Shown piece after piece: positions 1 through 7,826 of a stretch of DNA of 34,724 nucleotides. Source of the stretch: Methylorubrum podarium (GTDB lineage Bacteria > Pseudomonadota > Alphaproteobacteria > Rhizobiales > Beijerinckiaceae); assembly GCF_022179745.1 (NCBI RefSeq), contig NZ_BPRD01000029.1, positions 1 through 34,724 on the forward strand, given 5' to 3'. Made by a program: the position numbers and the translations under genes. The notes under the pieces were generated by a model. That model searched no databases. It had not been told where the DNA came from and saw only the letters and a program-made list of their open reading frames with translations. The first letter of the stretch is position 1, and the number at the start of each line of letters is the position of its first letter.

Positions 1-268
1 CGAGGCGCAGCAGCGCCCGGCGGATGCGCGGCGCGTTGCCGGGCGAGTCGATGCGCAGCAGCCCGCATCCCTCGGGGAACAGGGCAGCGAGCCGGTCCGG
101 CGCCGCGACGAAGTCGGCATAGTCGAGCACCCGCGCGGGCGGGTGTCCGGCCCGGACCAGGGCGGCGCTGAACCCCTCCGTGCGCTCGTCGCCCGCGACC
201 CCGAGGATGACGCACGCACCGATCCCGTCCGGGTCGTGCGGGGCGCCGGCCGGCCCGGCGGCGCGCAT
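1..268 (-). CDS. STM4014 family protein, N-terminal part (cut by left edge)
   Basis: The minus-strand frame opens with ATG at 268 and stays open for 89 codons to the window edge, so the 3' part is missing. The ATG overlaps the stop of the upstream STM4015-like gene (ATGA), which implies translational coupling. The visible part reads as an alpha/beta N-terminus: a short hydrophobic strand (ACVILGVAG), then a helix, then PARVLDYADF, and the motif LLRIDSPGNAPRIRRALL. The RIDSPG signature directly after a STM4015 protein is what I recall for the STM4014 family, named after the Salmonella STM4011-STM4015 cluster. The biochemical function is not established. The family call rests on memory of the motif and on gene order; an unrelated protein cannot be excluded from 89 residues. 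Confidence 0.7.
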   Translation of the reverse strand, partial: MRAAGPAGAPHDPDGIGACVILGVAGDERTEGFSAALVRAGHPPARVLDYADFVAAPDRLAALFPEGCGLLRIDSPGNAPRIRRALLRL

Positions 269-1194
269 CATTCCGAGACGGCGATGTTGCGGTAGATCTC
301 GCCGGCATACTCGTCCGGCTCCTGCTGCTCGGACAGATCGACCGCCGGCCCGAGCGCGGCGAGCCGCGTCATCGTCGCCTCGGTGAGGAAGTGATGGTGC
401 AGGTCGAGCCGCGACAGCTTCGCGACGGTCGGGGAGGCGAGGAGCGCTTCGGCGCCCTCATCCGTCAGGTTGCCAAGCGAGAGGTCGAGCGTCGAGATGC
501 GCTCCAGCACCGGCGCCTCGGCGAGCGCCGCGGCGAGGTCGTCGGCGTAGGCGCAGTCGCGCAGGGCCAGGGTGTTGAGCTTGGGAAACAGCCGGCCGGC
601 GAACAGGTCGGCGAAGTCCTCCGGCGTGCTGTCGCCGCCATACTCGTCGGTGCCGAGCCACAGCTCGAGATGGCGCAGCTCCGGCGCCCCGGCGGCCAGC
701 GCCTCCTGCACCACCCGGCGCGGCAGGCCGCCCGATTCGATGATGAGCGTCGTCAGCCGCGGCGCCTCGAACCGGCCGAGCGCGAGGTCGGTGGCGCCGC
801 GCACCTGCATGTGCTCCAAGTGCGGGAAGGCCGGCCAGAGGGCCGAGAGGTCGCTTTGGTTGATCCAGGAGATCTCGTTCTCCTCCGAGACGATGTCGCC
901 GAGGAAGAGCGCGCGCAGGTTGGGGAAGCGCTCGGCATAGGTCACCAGCGCCTCGACGACCACCTGCGAGCTGTCGGAGGAATCGTCCCCCTGCCAGTAG
1001 CCGATGACGAGGGCGTCGGTCGCCTCGGCGCCGGGAAGGGCCGCGTAGTTGCCCAGCATCGCCGGGACGTTGTCCTCGGAATCGTACTCGATGCGGAAAC
1101 GGGGCACGGCGCCGGCAAAATCCCACGTCTCCATCCCGGGCTGGAAATCCTCGACCGGCTTGCCGAAGAAGGTCGTCAGGTTCTCGTAGGGCAC
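268..1194 (-). CDS. STM4015 family protein (LRR-like)
   Basis: A 308-residue protein. The GTG start at 1194 is supported by AGGAG 9 nt upstream. The sequence has the look of the STM4015 family: N-terminal TTFFGKPVEDFQPG, then FLGDIVSEENEISWI, LRHLELWLGTDEYGG, FPKLNTLALRDC, LDLSLGNLTDEGAEALL and LSRLDLHHHFLTEATM. The repeated LxxLxLxxC/N spacing is leucine-rich-repeat-like and suggests a curved interaction scaffold. There is no signal peptide or membrane segment, so it is probably cytoplasmic. It lies between a DUF6745-type gene (53 bp upstream) and STM4014 (ATGA overlap). STM4015 normally travels with STM4014, a hydrolase (STM4013) and two radical SAM proteins (STM4012, STM4011), which would lie beyond the left edge. 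Molecular role unknown. Confidence 0.85.
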   Translation of the reverse strand: MPYENLTTFFGKPVEDFQPGMETWDFAGAVPRFRIEYDSEDNVPAMLGNYAALPGAEATDALVIGYWQGDDSSDSSQVVVEALVTYAERFPNLRALFLGDIVSEENEISWINQSDLSALWPAFPHLEHMQVRGATDLALGRFEAPRLTTLIIESGGLPRRVVQEALAAGAPELRHLELWLGTDEYGGDSTPEDFADLFAGRLFPKLNTLALRDCAYADDLAAALAEAPVLERISTLDLSLGNLTDEGAEALLASPTVAKLSRLDLHHHFLTEATMTRLAALGPAVDLSEQQEPDEYAGEIYRNIAVSE

Positions 1195-1247
1195 GGTGTC
1201 CGGCTCCTGGTTCGGATGGGCCGTCTCGGCGGGTGATGGCGGCGGGT

Positions 1248-2261
1248 TCAGGTCTCGATCAGCGGGGCGTAGTCGGCTGGGTCGTCGAAGCCGGCGGTCC
1301 AGGCCACGGCCTGGTGGCAGGTCCGCATCGTGGGCGGCACGCGCAGGAAGTAGCGCCGCCCGGTCGAGGGGCAGCCGACCGAGACGCAGACGAGGGGCTC
1401 GTCGCCGTCGAGTTCGACCCGCAGAAGCCGGCGCTCGCCGCCGGGATCGCGGTCGTGGTCGAGTTCCTCGGCTTCGGCCGCCTCCATGAAGGTCTCGAAG
1501 CCGAAGCGCTCGAGCATGATCCGCCGCCGCTCGGCGTTGCGCTCCCGCAGGATCTCGGCGATCCCGAGTTCATGCGGCCGGAAGGCGATGCGCGCATCCA
1601 CCGGCACGCCGCGCCAGCGCAGGCCGATGCCGGGCAGGTGCGGCGGCGGCTCCGTGAGGCCGGAGCCGGCGACGTCGATCCAGGACGTGACGCGGAACCC
1701 TTCCGGCACGTGATCGATCCGGCCGCATCCGGCGATGTCGAGCTGGGCGACGGAACCGCGCGGCGGCAGGGCGTCGATCAGGGCGCAGTCGCGGATGTTG
1801 AGCCGCCCGCCGCGCAGGGCGAGGTCGTCGGGGAGCCGCTCCAGGGCCGTGCAGCCCTCGAGATCGAGGAAGGCCGGCGAGAGGCCGGGCGGCAGGGTCT
1901 CCAGGGCGAGGCAGTCGCGCAGGTCGACGATGCCGGCGCGCAGGCCCGCCGGCAGGATCTTCAGCCTGTGGCAGCCGCGAGCGGAGAGCCGATAGGTGAT
2001 GGCGTTGCCGTCATCGATGCGCGCGATGGCCGAGCCGTCGAGCACGAGCTCGCGGCAGCTGATGTTGCGGCCAAGGACCTCCAGGCGGCTCGCGGGTGCC
2101 AGGATCCGGTGGCAGACCAGACCGTCCGGCAAGGCGCGGACGGCCTCGTTGCGCGGCATGTCGAGCTGGTCGAGAACCTGCCCGGCCGCATCGGCGGCGA
2201 GGGCTTCGTTCGGGCGCAGGACGCGCCGCTCCGGCGCGCGTTTCGCGGGTGCTGACGTCAT
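1248..2261 (-). CDS. DUF6745-type protein with LRR-like N-terminal half
   Basis: A 337-residue cytoplasmic protein with ATG at 2261 and AGAGGG about 11 nt upstream. Residues about 60-215 form irregular leucine-rich units of roughly 20 residues, with the pattern LxLxxCxxLxxLPxxL (for example FLDLEGCTALERLPDDL). Residues about 245-337 form a separate tail: RERNAERRRIMLERFG, then an acidic stretch, then PSTGRRYFLRVPP and CHQAVAWTAGF. I recognise the RYFLRVPP/AVAWT tail as characteristic of DUF6745 proteins. The preceding 98-aa gene ends 21 bp upstream and STM4015 follows 53 bp downstream, so this is one transcription unit. No enzymatic motif is visible. Function unknown; a protein-binding scaffold is inferred from the repeats. 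Confidence 0.75.
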   Translation of the reverse strand: MTSAPAKRAPERRVLRPNEALAADAAGQVLDQLDMPRNEAVRALPDGLVCHRILAPASRLEVLGRNISCRELVLDGSAIARIDDGNAITYRLSARGCHRLKILPAGLRAGIVDLRDCLALETLPPGLSPAFLDLEGCTALERLPDDLALRGGRLNIRDCALIDALPPRGSVAQLDIAGCGRIDHVPEGFRVTSWIDVAGSGLTEPPPHLPGIGLRWRGVPVDARIAFRPHELGIAEILRERNAERRRIMLERFGFETFMEAAEAEELDHDRDPGGERRLLRVELDGDEPLVCVSVGCPSTGRRYFLRVPPTMRTCHQAVAWTAGFDDPADYAPLIET

Positions 2262-2282
2262 CGGCTGCCGGCCCTCTGAAGC

Positions 2283-2579
2283 TCAGTCCTGCACGGTGAC
2301 GATGCGCTGCGGGGTGTATTCGCGCTGCCGCCAGACACGGTAGACGCCGCGGTCGAGGGTGATCGTGCCGTGCTCGTCGTGGACGACGCGCGCCCCGTCG
2401 GCGTGGACATCGAGGTAGAAGCAACCGTCTCCGGCGAACAGGGCGGCGGGATCGACGACGCGGTGACTATGGCCGGTCAACTCGCCGTGGGCGAGCACGG
2501 TATGCGGCAGCGGCCGATCGGCGGCCTCCGGCGGGACGGCCGGAATCGCGCGGATGAAGATATCTCCCTGACGCCACAT
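2283..2579 (-). CDS. Small His-rich protein, partner of DUF6745-type gene
   Basis: A 98-residue protein starting MWRQGD. I chose ATG at 2579 because GGAG lies 6 nt upstream; an in-frame GTG at 2591 would add four residues but has no Shine-Dalgarno. The sequence has compact all-beta character with two conserved-looking histidine clusters, VLAHGELTGHSHRV (about residues 29-42) and VVHDEHGTI (about 65-73), and ends YRVWRQREYTPQRIVTVQD. I have seen this type of small protein beside DUF6745 genes, but it has no assigned role. The HxH spacing allows metal binding or a cupin-like barrel, which is inference only. It is the first gene of the minus-strand operon. Confidence 0.75.
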   Translation of the reverse strand: MWRQGDIFIRAIPAVPPEAADRPLPHTVLAHGELTGHSHRVVDPAALFAGDGCFYLDVHADGARVVHDEHGTITLDRGVYRVWRQREYTPQRIVTVQD

Positions 2580-2982
2580 GCCCGTCTCCACCCGTTCTCG
2601 AATTCATTCGCCGTACGACGGAGCTGTCCCTGCTCTTTATCCGGCTATGATCGTGGTGCGTGCCCGACAGGGGCCGTGCGTCGACAGAGATGCACCATGG
2701 CAATACTCTGACGGTGGAAGGCTAGCCCGGCGATCGACTGTCGGTCAACCGGCGTGCGGTGCTCGGCGGGCCTCTCCGGGGGCGATTTGCGTCGAGACCC
2801 GAGCGGTGCCGCACCCGCGGCGGCCGTCCCGAACACGGGCCGTGCCGGGGCATGCCGGTCGCCTCCCGGCGCAAGGGGAGGGGGCAACATATTATCGTGA
2901 CCCGCGGTCGTCTTTGAGCGGCGGGACCGGCCTGCTACGAGGGAGGTCGAGCCCGGAAGGCCGCCGCTCAGGGAAACCCGAT
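2580..2982. other. Divergent intergenic region (403 bp)
   Basis: This gap separates the minus-strand DUF6745/STM4015 operon from the plus-strand phytochrome operon and should hold both promoters. An open plus frame runs through it, but its composition (runs of Arg, Pro and Ala) is not protein-like and the phytochrome N-terminus aligns to a start at 2983. I saw no convincing -35/-10 pair, long repeat or RNA structure. Confidence 0.5.
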
Positions 2983-5238
2983 TTGAACCGAGCGAGCGTC
3001 GCCGCCCAGCCCGTCGATCTCACGGCCTGCGATCGCGAACCGATCCACATCGTGGGGAGCGTGCAGCCGCACGGCTTCCTCCTGGCCCTGGACGCGCGGA
3101 CTCTCGTGGTCGCCCAGGCGAGCGCCAACGCGCCCGTCGCCGCGTCGGCCGGCGCCGCCTTGGAGGGAGCTTTTCCCGAACTGGCAATCCTCGCACGCCG
3201 CTTCCTCGACGGCGGCGGCGAGGCCGACGGCGCCCAGTACCTGAAGACCCTCACGCTGGGCTCCGGCGCCACGCGGCAGGCCTACGAGGTCGCCGCCCAC
3301 CGGGTCGGCGAGCTCCTGGTGCTCGAACTGGAGGAGACCGACGACGCCTCGGGGGAGGCCGGCCTCGATGCGCTGAACCCGCGCCTGCGCGCGTTCGTGC
3401 AGAGGCTCCACACCGCCCGGAGCGTCGAGGATCTCTGCCAGCTCCTCGCCGCGGATATCCGCCACATCACCGGTTTCGACCGCGCGCTGGTCTACCGGTT
3501 CGACCGAGACTGGCACGGCACGGTGCTGGCCGAGGACGGCAACGGCGCGCTGCCCTCCTATCTCGACCTGCGCTTTCCCGCCTCCGACATCCCGGCCCAG
3601 GCGCGCGAGCTCTACCGGCGCAATCGCCTGCGCATCATCCCCGATGCGGGCTACGCGCCCGTGCCGATCCGGCCGGCCGCGACGCCCGCCGGCACGCCGC
3701 TCGATCTCAGCCAGTCGGTGCTGCGCTCGGTCTCGCCGGTCCATGTCGAGTACATGCGCAACATGGGCACGTTGGCGTCCATGTCGGTCTCCATCCTCGT
3801 GGACGGAGCACTCTGGGGCCTCGTCTCGTGCCACAACGCCGCGCCGAAGCGCGTGCCGCTGCAGGCGCGCAACGCCTGCGACTTCCTCACCCAGGTCTTC
3901 GCCCTCCAGCTCTCCGCCAAGGTTCGCGGCGAGCAGGCCGAGCAGCGCCTCGCGCTCGGCGCGGTTCAGGCGCGCCTCCTCGGCTTCATGGCCGAGGAGG
4001 ACAGCTTCATCGATGGGCTGCTCAACCATCCCGACGACGTGCTCGCCCTGGTGAACGCCTCGGGTGCGGCCGTGGTCACCGCCGACCATTGCCGGATTCT
4101 CGGCTCGGCGCCGCCCGAGCGCGAGGTGCGCGCCCTCTACGAGTGGCTGTCGGCCCGCGGCGAGGCCGACGACGTCTACGTCACCGAGGCGCTGGCGGAA
4201 GCGTTTCCGCGCGCCCAGGGCATCGCCGACCGGGCGAGCGGGCTCCTCGCGATCTCGGTCTCGAAGCGCTACGCGAGCTACATCCTGTGGTTCCGGCCGG
4301 AGGTGGTGCGGACCGTGAAGTGGGGCGGCAACCCGGTGAAGGCGGTCCGGCCCGACCCGGAGGGCGGCCCCGACCGCCTGCATCCGCGCAAATCCTTCGA
4401 GATCTGGAAGGAGACGCTGAAGGGGCGCTCGCTGCCCTGGTCCCTGCCCGAGATCGAGGCGGCCAAGGATCTGCGCGCCTCGGTGCTCGGGATCGTGCTG
4501 CGCCGAGCCGAGGAACTGGCCGCCATGAGCGAGGAGCTGCAGCGCTCGAACAAGGAGCTCGAAGCCTTCTCCTACTCGGTCAGCCACGACCTGCGCGCGC
4601 CCTTCCGGCACATCGTCGGCTACGCGAACCTGCTGAAGAACCGCGAGAGTCCGAACCTGACGGAGAAGGGGCGGCACTACGTCGAGACCATCATCGAGGC
4701 CGCCCTCTCGGCGGGCACCCTCGTCGACAACCTGCTCACCTTCTCGCAGATGGGGCGGCACGCCCTGAACAAGGTCTCCGGCGACCTGAACAGCCTCGTC
4801 GAGGAGGTCCGCCGCCGGGTGATCCGCGACGTCGCGCCGGACCGGACCGTGCAGTGGAAGGTCGGGCCGCTCGGGCGCGCCTACGCCGATCCGGCCATGC
4901 TGCGGCTCGTCCTCGAGAACCTGCTGTCGAACGCGGTGAAGTACAGCCGCAACGAGGCGGAGGCGGTCATCGAGGTCGGCCGGCTGCCTCCGCGCGACGG
5001 CGAGGCGGTGTTCTTCGTGCGCGACAACGGCGTCGGCTTCGACATGGCCTACGTCGACAAGCTGTTCGGCGTGTTCCAGCGCCTCCACCGGGTCGAGGAG
5101 TTCGAGGGCACCGGCATCGGCCTCGCCAACGTGCGCCGCATCGTCGAGCGCCACGGCGGCCGGACCTGGGCGGAGAGCCGGCTCGGCGAGGGCGCGACCT
5201 TCTACTTCACCCTGCCGGTCCGCGAGGAGGCGAACTGA
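2983..5238 (+). CDS. bphP: Bacteriophytochrome histidine kinase
   Basis: A 751-residue red/far-red photoreceptor kinase of normal family length. TTG at 2983 is chosen because it places the chromophore cysteine (C16, in LTACDREPIHIVGSVQPHG) at the usual distance from the N-terminus; GGGA lies about 9 nt upstream. Domain order: PAS (about 10-115) with the biliverdin-attachment Cys; GAF (about 135-310) with FPASDIPAQAR and SPVHVEYMRNMG; PHY (about 320-505) with the tongue motif PRKSF near residue 467; HisKA with the phospho-accepting H535 in SVSHDLRAPFRHI; and HATPase_c with N box LENLLSNAVKYS, DNGVGFD and GTGIGLANV. All residues needed for light sensing and autophosphorylation are visible, so it should be active. 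The response regulator starts 2 bp after the stop. It is soluble, with no membrane segment. Confidence 0.95.
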   Translation: MNRASVAAQPVDLTACDREPIHIVGSVQPHGFLLALDARTLVVAQASANAPVAASAGAALEGAFPELAILARRFLDGGGEADGAQYLKTLTLGSGATRQAYEVAAHRVGELLVLELEETDDASGEAGLDALNPRLRAFVQRLHTARSVEDLCQLLAADIRHITGFDRALVYRFDRDWHGTVLAEDGNGALPSYLDLRFPASDIPAQARELYRRNRLRIIPDAGYAPVPIRPAATPAGTPLDLSQSVLRSVSPVHVEYMRNMGTLASMSVSILVDGALWGLVSCHNAAPKRVPLQARNACDFLTQVFALQLSAKVRGEQAEQRLALGAVQARLLGFMAEEDSFIDGLLNHPDDVLALVNASGAAVVTADHCRILGSAPPEREVRALYEWLSARGEADDVYVTEALAEAFPRAQGIADRASGLLAISVSKRYASYILWFRPEVVRTVKWGGNPVKAVRPDPEGGPDRLHPRKSFEIWKETLKGRSLPWSLPEIEAAKDLRASVLGIVLRRAEELAAMSEELQRSNKELEAFSYSVSHDLRAPFRHIVGYANLLKNRESPNLTEKGRHYVETIIEAALSAGTLVDNLLTFSQMGRHALNKVSGDLNSLVEEVRRRVIRDVAPDRTVQWKVGPLGRAYADPAMLRLVLENLLSNAVKYSRNEAEAVIEVGRLPPRDGEAVFFVRDNGVGFDMAYVDKLFGVFQRLHRVEEFEGTGIGLANVRRIVERHGGRTWAESRLGEGATFYFTLPVREEAN

Positions 5239-5240
5239 GA

Positions 5241-5702
5241 ATGGCGGCCCTGAAGCCGATCCTCCTCGTCGAGGACAACCCGAACGACATCGAGCTGACG
5301 CTCGCCGCACTCGAATCGAGCCAGCTCGCCAACGAGATCGTCATCTGCCGCGACGGGGCCGAGGCGCTCGACTTCATCTACCGGCGGGGCGCCCACGAAC
5401 GGCGAAGCCACCAGGACCCGGCCGTGGTGCTGCTCGACCTGAAGCTGCCCAAGGTCGATGGCCTCGAGGTGCTCGCCAAGGTGAAGGGCGACCCCCAGAC
5501 CCGCGGCATCCCGGTGGTGATGCTGACCTCGTCGCGCGAGGAGACGGACGTCGTCCGCTCCTACAATCTCGGCGTGAACGCCTTCGTGGTGAAGCCCGTC
5601 GCCTTCGACGAGTTCTTCGCCGCGATCCGCGAGATCGGCGTGTTCTGGGCGCTCCTCAACGAGCCGCCGCCGCACAGGGGAGGTTGGCCATCCAACGCGT
5701 GA
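5241..5702 (+). CDS. Single-domain response regulator (Rcp1-like)
   Basis: A 153-residue CheY-like receiver. The ATG at 5241 lies 2 bp after the phytochrome stop. Acidic pocket residues are in LLVEDNPNDIE, the phospho-acceptor is D66 in VVLLDLKLPKVDG, a Thr/Ser follows in VVMLTSSREE, and the conserved Lys is K118 in FVVKPV. There is no output domain. The FVVKPVAFDEFFAAIREIGVFW ending with the extra insertion after strand 2 is typical of the receivers paired with phytochromes (cyanobacterial Rcp1 type). It is the obvious phosphate acceptor for BphP. Its stop overlaps the GTG at 5699 of the next gene, so the signal probably passes on to, or is shared with, the hybrid kinase. Confidence 0.93.
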   Translation: MAALKPILLVEDNPNDIELTLAALESSQLANEIVICRDGAEALDFIYRRGAHERRSHQDPAVVLLDLKLPKVDGLEVLAKVKGDPQTRGIPVVMLTSSREETDVVRSYNLGVNAFVVKPVAFDEFFAAIREIGVFWALLNEPPPHRGGWPSNA

Positions 5703-7426
5703 TCGGACGCCAGACCGGCCCGCTTCGCATCCTCCACCTGGAGGACAGCGACCTCGATGCCGAACTCATCGAGGCCGAGCTCGAACGCCTCGGGCATCCC
5801 GTGCGGATCGAGCGGGTCTTCACCCATGACGCCTTCGCCGCCGAGGCGCGGCCGGACCGGCACGACCTCATCCTCGCCGACTACGTGCTGCCGACCTTCG
5901 ACGGCGTCAGCGCGTTCCGCATGGCGCAGGCGCAGTGCCCCGACATTCCGTTCGTGTTCTGCTCGGGCACGCTCGGCGAGGACATCGCGGTCGAGGCGCT
6001 GAAGGGCGGCGCCACAGACTATGTCACCAAGCAGCGGATCGACCGCCTGCCGCACATCGTGGTGCGCGCCCTGGCCGAGGCCCGGACCCGGGCCGAGAAG
6101 CGCGCGGCCGAGGCGGCCCTGCAGGCGTTGAACCACTCGCTCGAAGCCCGCGTCGACGAGCGCACCCGCGAACTCGCCGAGGCCAATGCCGCGCTCCAGC
6201 AACAGATCACCGAGCGCGAGCGCGCCGAGGAGGCGTTGCGCCTGATGCAGCGGCTGGAGGCCGTCGGGCAGTTGACCAGCGGCGTCGCCCACGACTTCAA
6301 CAACCTGCTGACCGTGATCGCCGGCAACATCGAGTTCCTGGAACGGGACGTGTCGAGCGAGCGCGCGAAGCGGCGCCTCGACATGATGCGGGGCGCGGCG
6401 GCGCGCGGCGCCAGCCTGACCGCGCAACTGCTCGCCTTCTCGCGCCGCCAGCGGCTGGAGCCGAAGCCGGTGGACTTGAACCGGACGGTCGCCTCGATGC
6501 GCGACCTGCTGCAGAGCTCGATCGGCGGAGCGGTGCGGATCGAGACAGCCCTCCAGGTCGACCTGTGGCCGGCGCTCGTCGACGCCACACAGATCGAGCT
6601 CGTGATCCTCAACCTCGCCATCAACGCCCGGGACGCGATGGCGGTCGGGGGCCGGCTGACCGTCGAGACGGCCAACGTCACCGTCACCGAGGCGCCGACC
6701 CGGCCGGAGCAGCCGGGTCCCGGGCCCTACGTGATGATCGCGGTGAGCGACACCGGAACCGGCATGGCGCCGGAGGTGCTGGCGCGGGTGTTCGAGCCGT
6801 TCTTCACGACCAAGGCGGTGGGCAAGGGCTCCGGCCTCGGGCTCGCGCAGGTCTTCGGCTTCGTCAAGCAGTCCGGCGGCGGCATCAGGGTCGACACCGT
6901 TCCCGGAGAGGGCACCTCCTTCAAGGTGTATCTTCCGCGCGCCGAGGGCGAAGGCGCCGCCTCGCCGGCCGCTTCATCCGAGACCGATTGCGCCGCCGCC
7001 CACCCACCGGACGCGAAGCGGACGCTCCTCGTGGTCGACGACGACGGCGGAGTGCGCGAGGTGACCGCGACCCGGCTCGGCGAGGCGGGCTACCACGTGC
7101 GCGAGGCGGCCTCCGGCCTGCAGGCGCTGGTGGCCCTCGAAGCGGACCCGTGCGTCGATCTCGTCGTCATCGACTTCGCGATGCCGGGAATGAACGGGGC
7201 CGAGGCCGCCACCGAGATCCGCAAGCGCTGGCCGGAGGTGCCGGTCCTGTTCGTCACGGGCTACGCCGACCGGGACGCGCTGGCCCGGGCCGGCGCCGTG
7301 GGGGCCGACGCCATCGTGCAGAAGCCGTTCCAGGACGGCGAACTCGAACGCAAGGTGGCCGCGATCCTGGCGGCGAGACCGATGCCGCACCTGCGCCTCG
7401 TCTCGGATCGCGACATGAGCGCCTGA
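5684..7426 (+). CDS. Hybrid sensor kinase REC-HisKA-HATPase-REC
   Basis: About 580 residues. Order: N-terminal receiver (about 12-135, acceptor Asp in LILADYVLPTFDG), a coiled-coil linker (about 145-190, RAEKRAAEAALQAL... to ERERAEEALRLMQ), HisKA with H in GQLTSGVAHDFNNLL (about residue 203), HATPase_c with NLAINARDAM, DTGTGM and GSGLGLAQVFG, and a C-terminal receiver (about 446-565, LLVVDDDGG, VVIDFAMPGMNG, VQKPF). It has no PAS/GAF sensor and no membrane segment, so its input is probably phosphorylation of the N-terminal receiver, plausibly by BphP. The start is uncertain: TTG 5684 directly abuts the AGGGGAGG ribosome site, whereas GTG 5699 forms a GTGA overlap with the preceding stop but lies 15 nt from that site. 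Confidence 0.92.
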   Translation: MAIQRVIGRQTGPLRILHLEDSDLDAELIEAELERLGHPVRIERVFTHDAFAAEARPDRHDLILADYVLPTFDGVSAFRMAQAQCPDIPFVFCSGTLGEDIAVEALKGGATDYVTKQRIDRLPHIVVRALAEARTRAEKRAAEAALQALNHSLEARVDERTRELAEANAALQQQITERERAEEALRLMQRLEAVGQLTSGVAHDFNNLLTVIAGNIEFLERDVSSERAKRRLDMMRGAAARGASLTAQLLAFSRRQRLEPKPVDLNRTVASMRDLLQSSIGGAVRIETALQVDLWPALVDATQIELVILNLAINARDAMAVGGRLTVETANVTVTEAPTRPEQPGPGPYVMIAVSDTGTGMAPEVLARVFEPFFTTKAVGKGSGLGLAQVFGFVKQSGGGIRVDTVPGEGTSFKVYLPRAEGEGAASPAASSETDCAAAHPPDAKRTLLVVDDDGGVREVTATRLGEAGYHVREAASGLQALVALEADPCVDLVVIDFAMPGMNGAEAATEIRKRWPEVPVLFVTGYADRDALARAGAVGADAIVQKPFQDGELERKVAAILAARPMPHLRLVSDRDMSA

Positions 7427-7458
7427 GCGGCGTCGTCAGAAATCGTGCTCGGATCAGA

Positions 7459-7486
7459 CGGGCCGGCGCATGTCCAAGCCGGCCCG
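7459..7486 (+). terminator. GC hairpin after the phytochrome operon
   Basis: A perfect 9-bp stem (CGGGCCGGC at 7459-7467 with GCCGGCCCG at 7478-7486) and a 10-nt loop lie 33 bp after the hybrid-kinase stop. No T-tract follows, so intrinsic termination is uncertain; it may simply protect the 3' end. Confidence 0.4.
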
Positions 7487-7490
7487 GTCA

Positions 7491-7679
7491 TACGGCTTCC
7501 GGCTGATCGCTTCGGCCGCCGTCGCTCCTCTCCTCCCCCTTGCGGGGAGGAGGTAGGAGGTGGGGGTGGTGCCGGATCGAGCGCAGCGGTGCCGTCTGCA
7601 CCACCCCTAACCCCGCCCCCCAAAGGGGGAGGGGACAGGTCAGGCCGGCGCTAGGACCAGCAGCGGATCTTCGGAAACG
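7491..7679. repeat. Nested palindromic intergenic repeat A
   Basis: The left end, TACGGCTTCCGGCTGATC plus CTTCGG (7491-7515), recurs at 16910-16934 with two differences. A degenerate inverted copy, CGGATCTTCGGAAACG, lies at 7664-7679. Inside, 7525-7637 is a long imperfect palindrome: pyrimidine-rich CTCCTCCCCCTT and its complement, with GGGGGTGGTGC facing GCACCACCCC around a short loop. Together these look like two intergenic repeat families, one inside the other. No coding content. The rest of the 7427-7826 gap holds the hairpin at 7459 and the pirin upstream region. Confidence 0.65.
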
Positions 7680-7826
7680 ATGCGTTTCGATCGTTTCCAT
7701 ATTCTCTCCGACGCATTTGCCCCATTGTGTTCGCGACGACGCAAACTTCGGTGCATCGTCGAACGCCACGGCCGACGCGTCCCGCTTCGAGTGCCGCCGG
7801 TCCCGGACACGACGGGGAGGAAAGCG

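Noticed and set aside
2578-2982. N-terminal extension of the phytochrome frame upstream of 2983.
   Set aside because: The extension is Arg/Pro-rich without family similarity, and phytochromes begin shortly before the chromophore Cys; TTG 2983 gives the normal length.
2968-5310. A 780-codon minus-strand open frame antisense to the phytochrome.
   Set aside because: It covers a gene with full, canonical phytochrome domains; its own translation is low-complexity and typical of GC-rich antisense frames. The same applies to 8846-11266 (minus) and 11868-14267 (plus).
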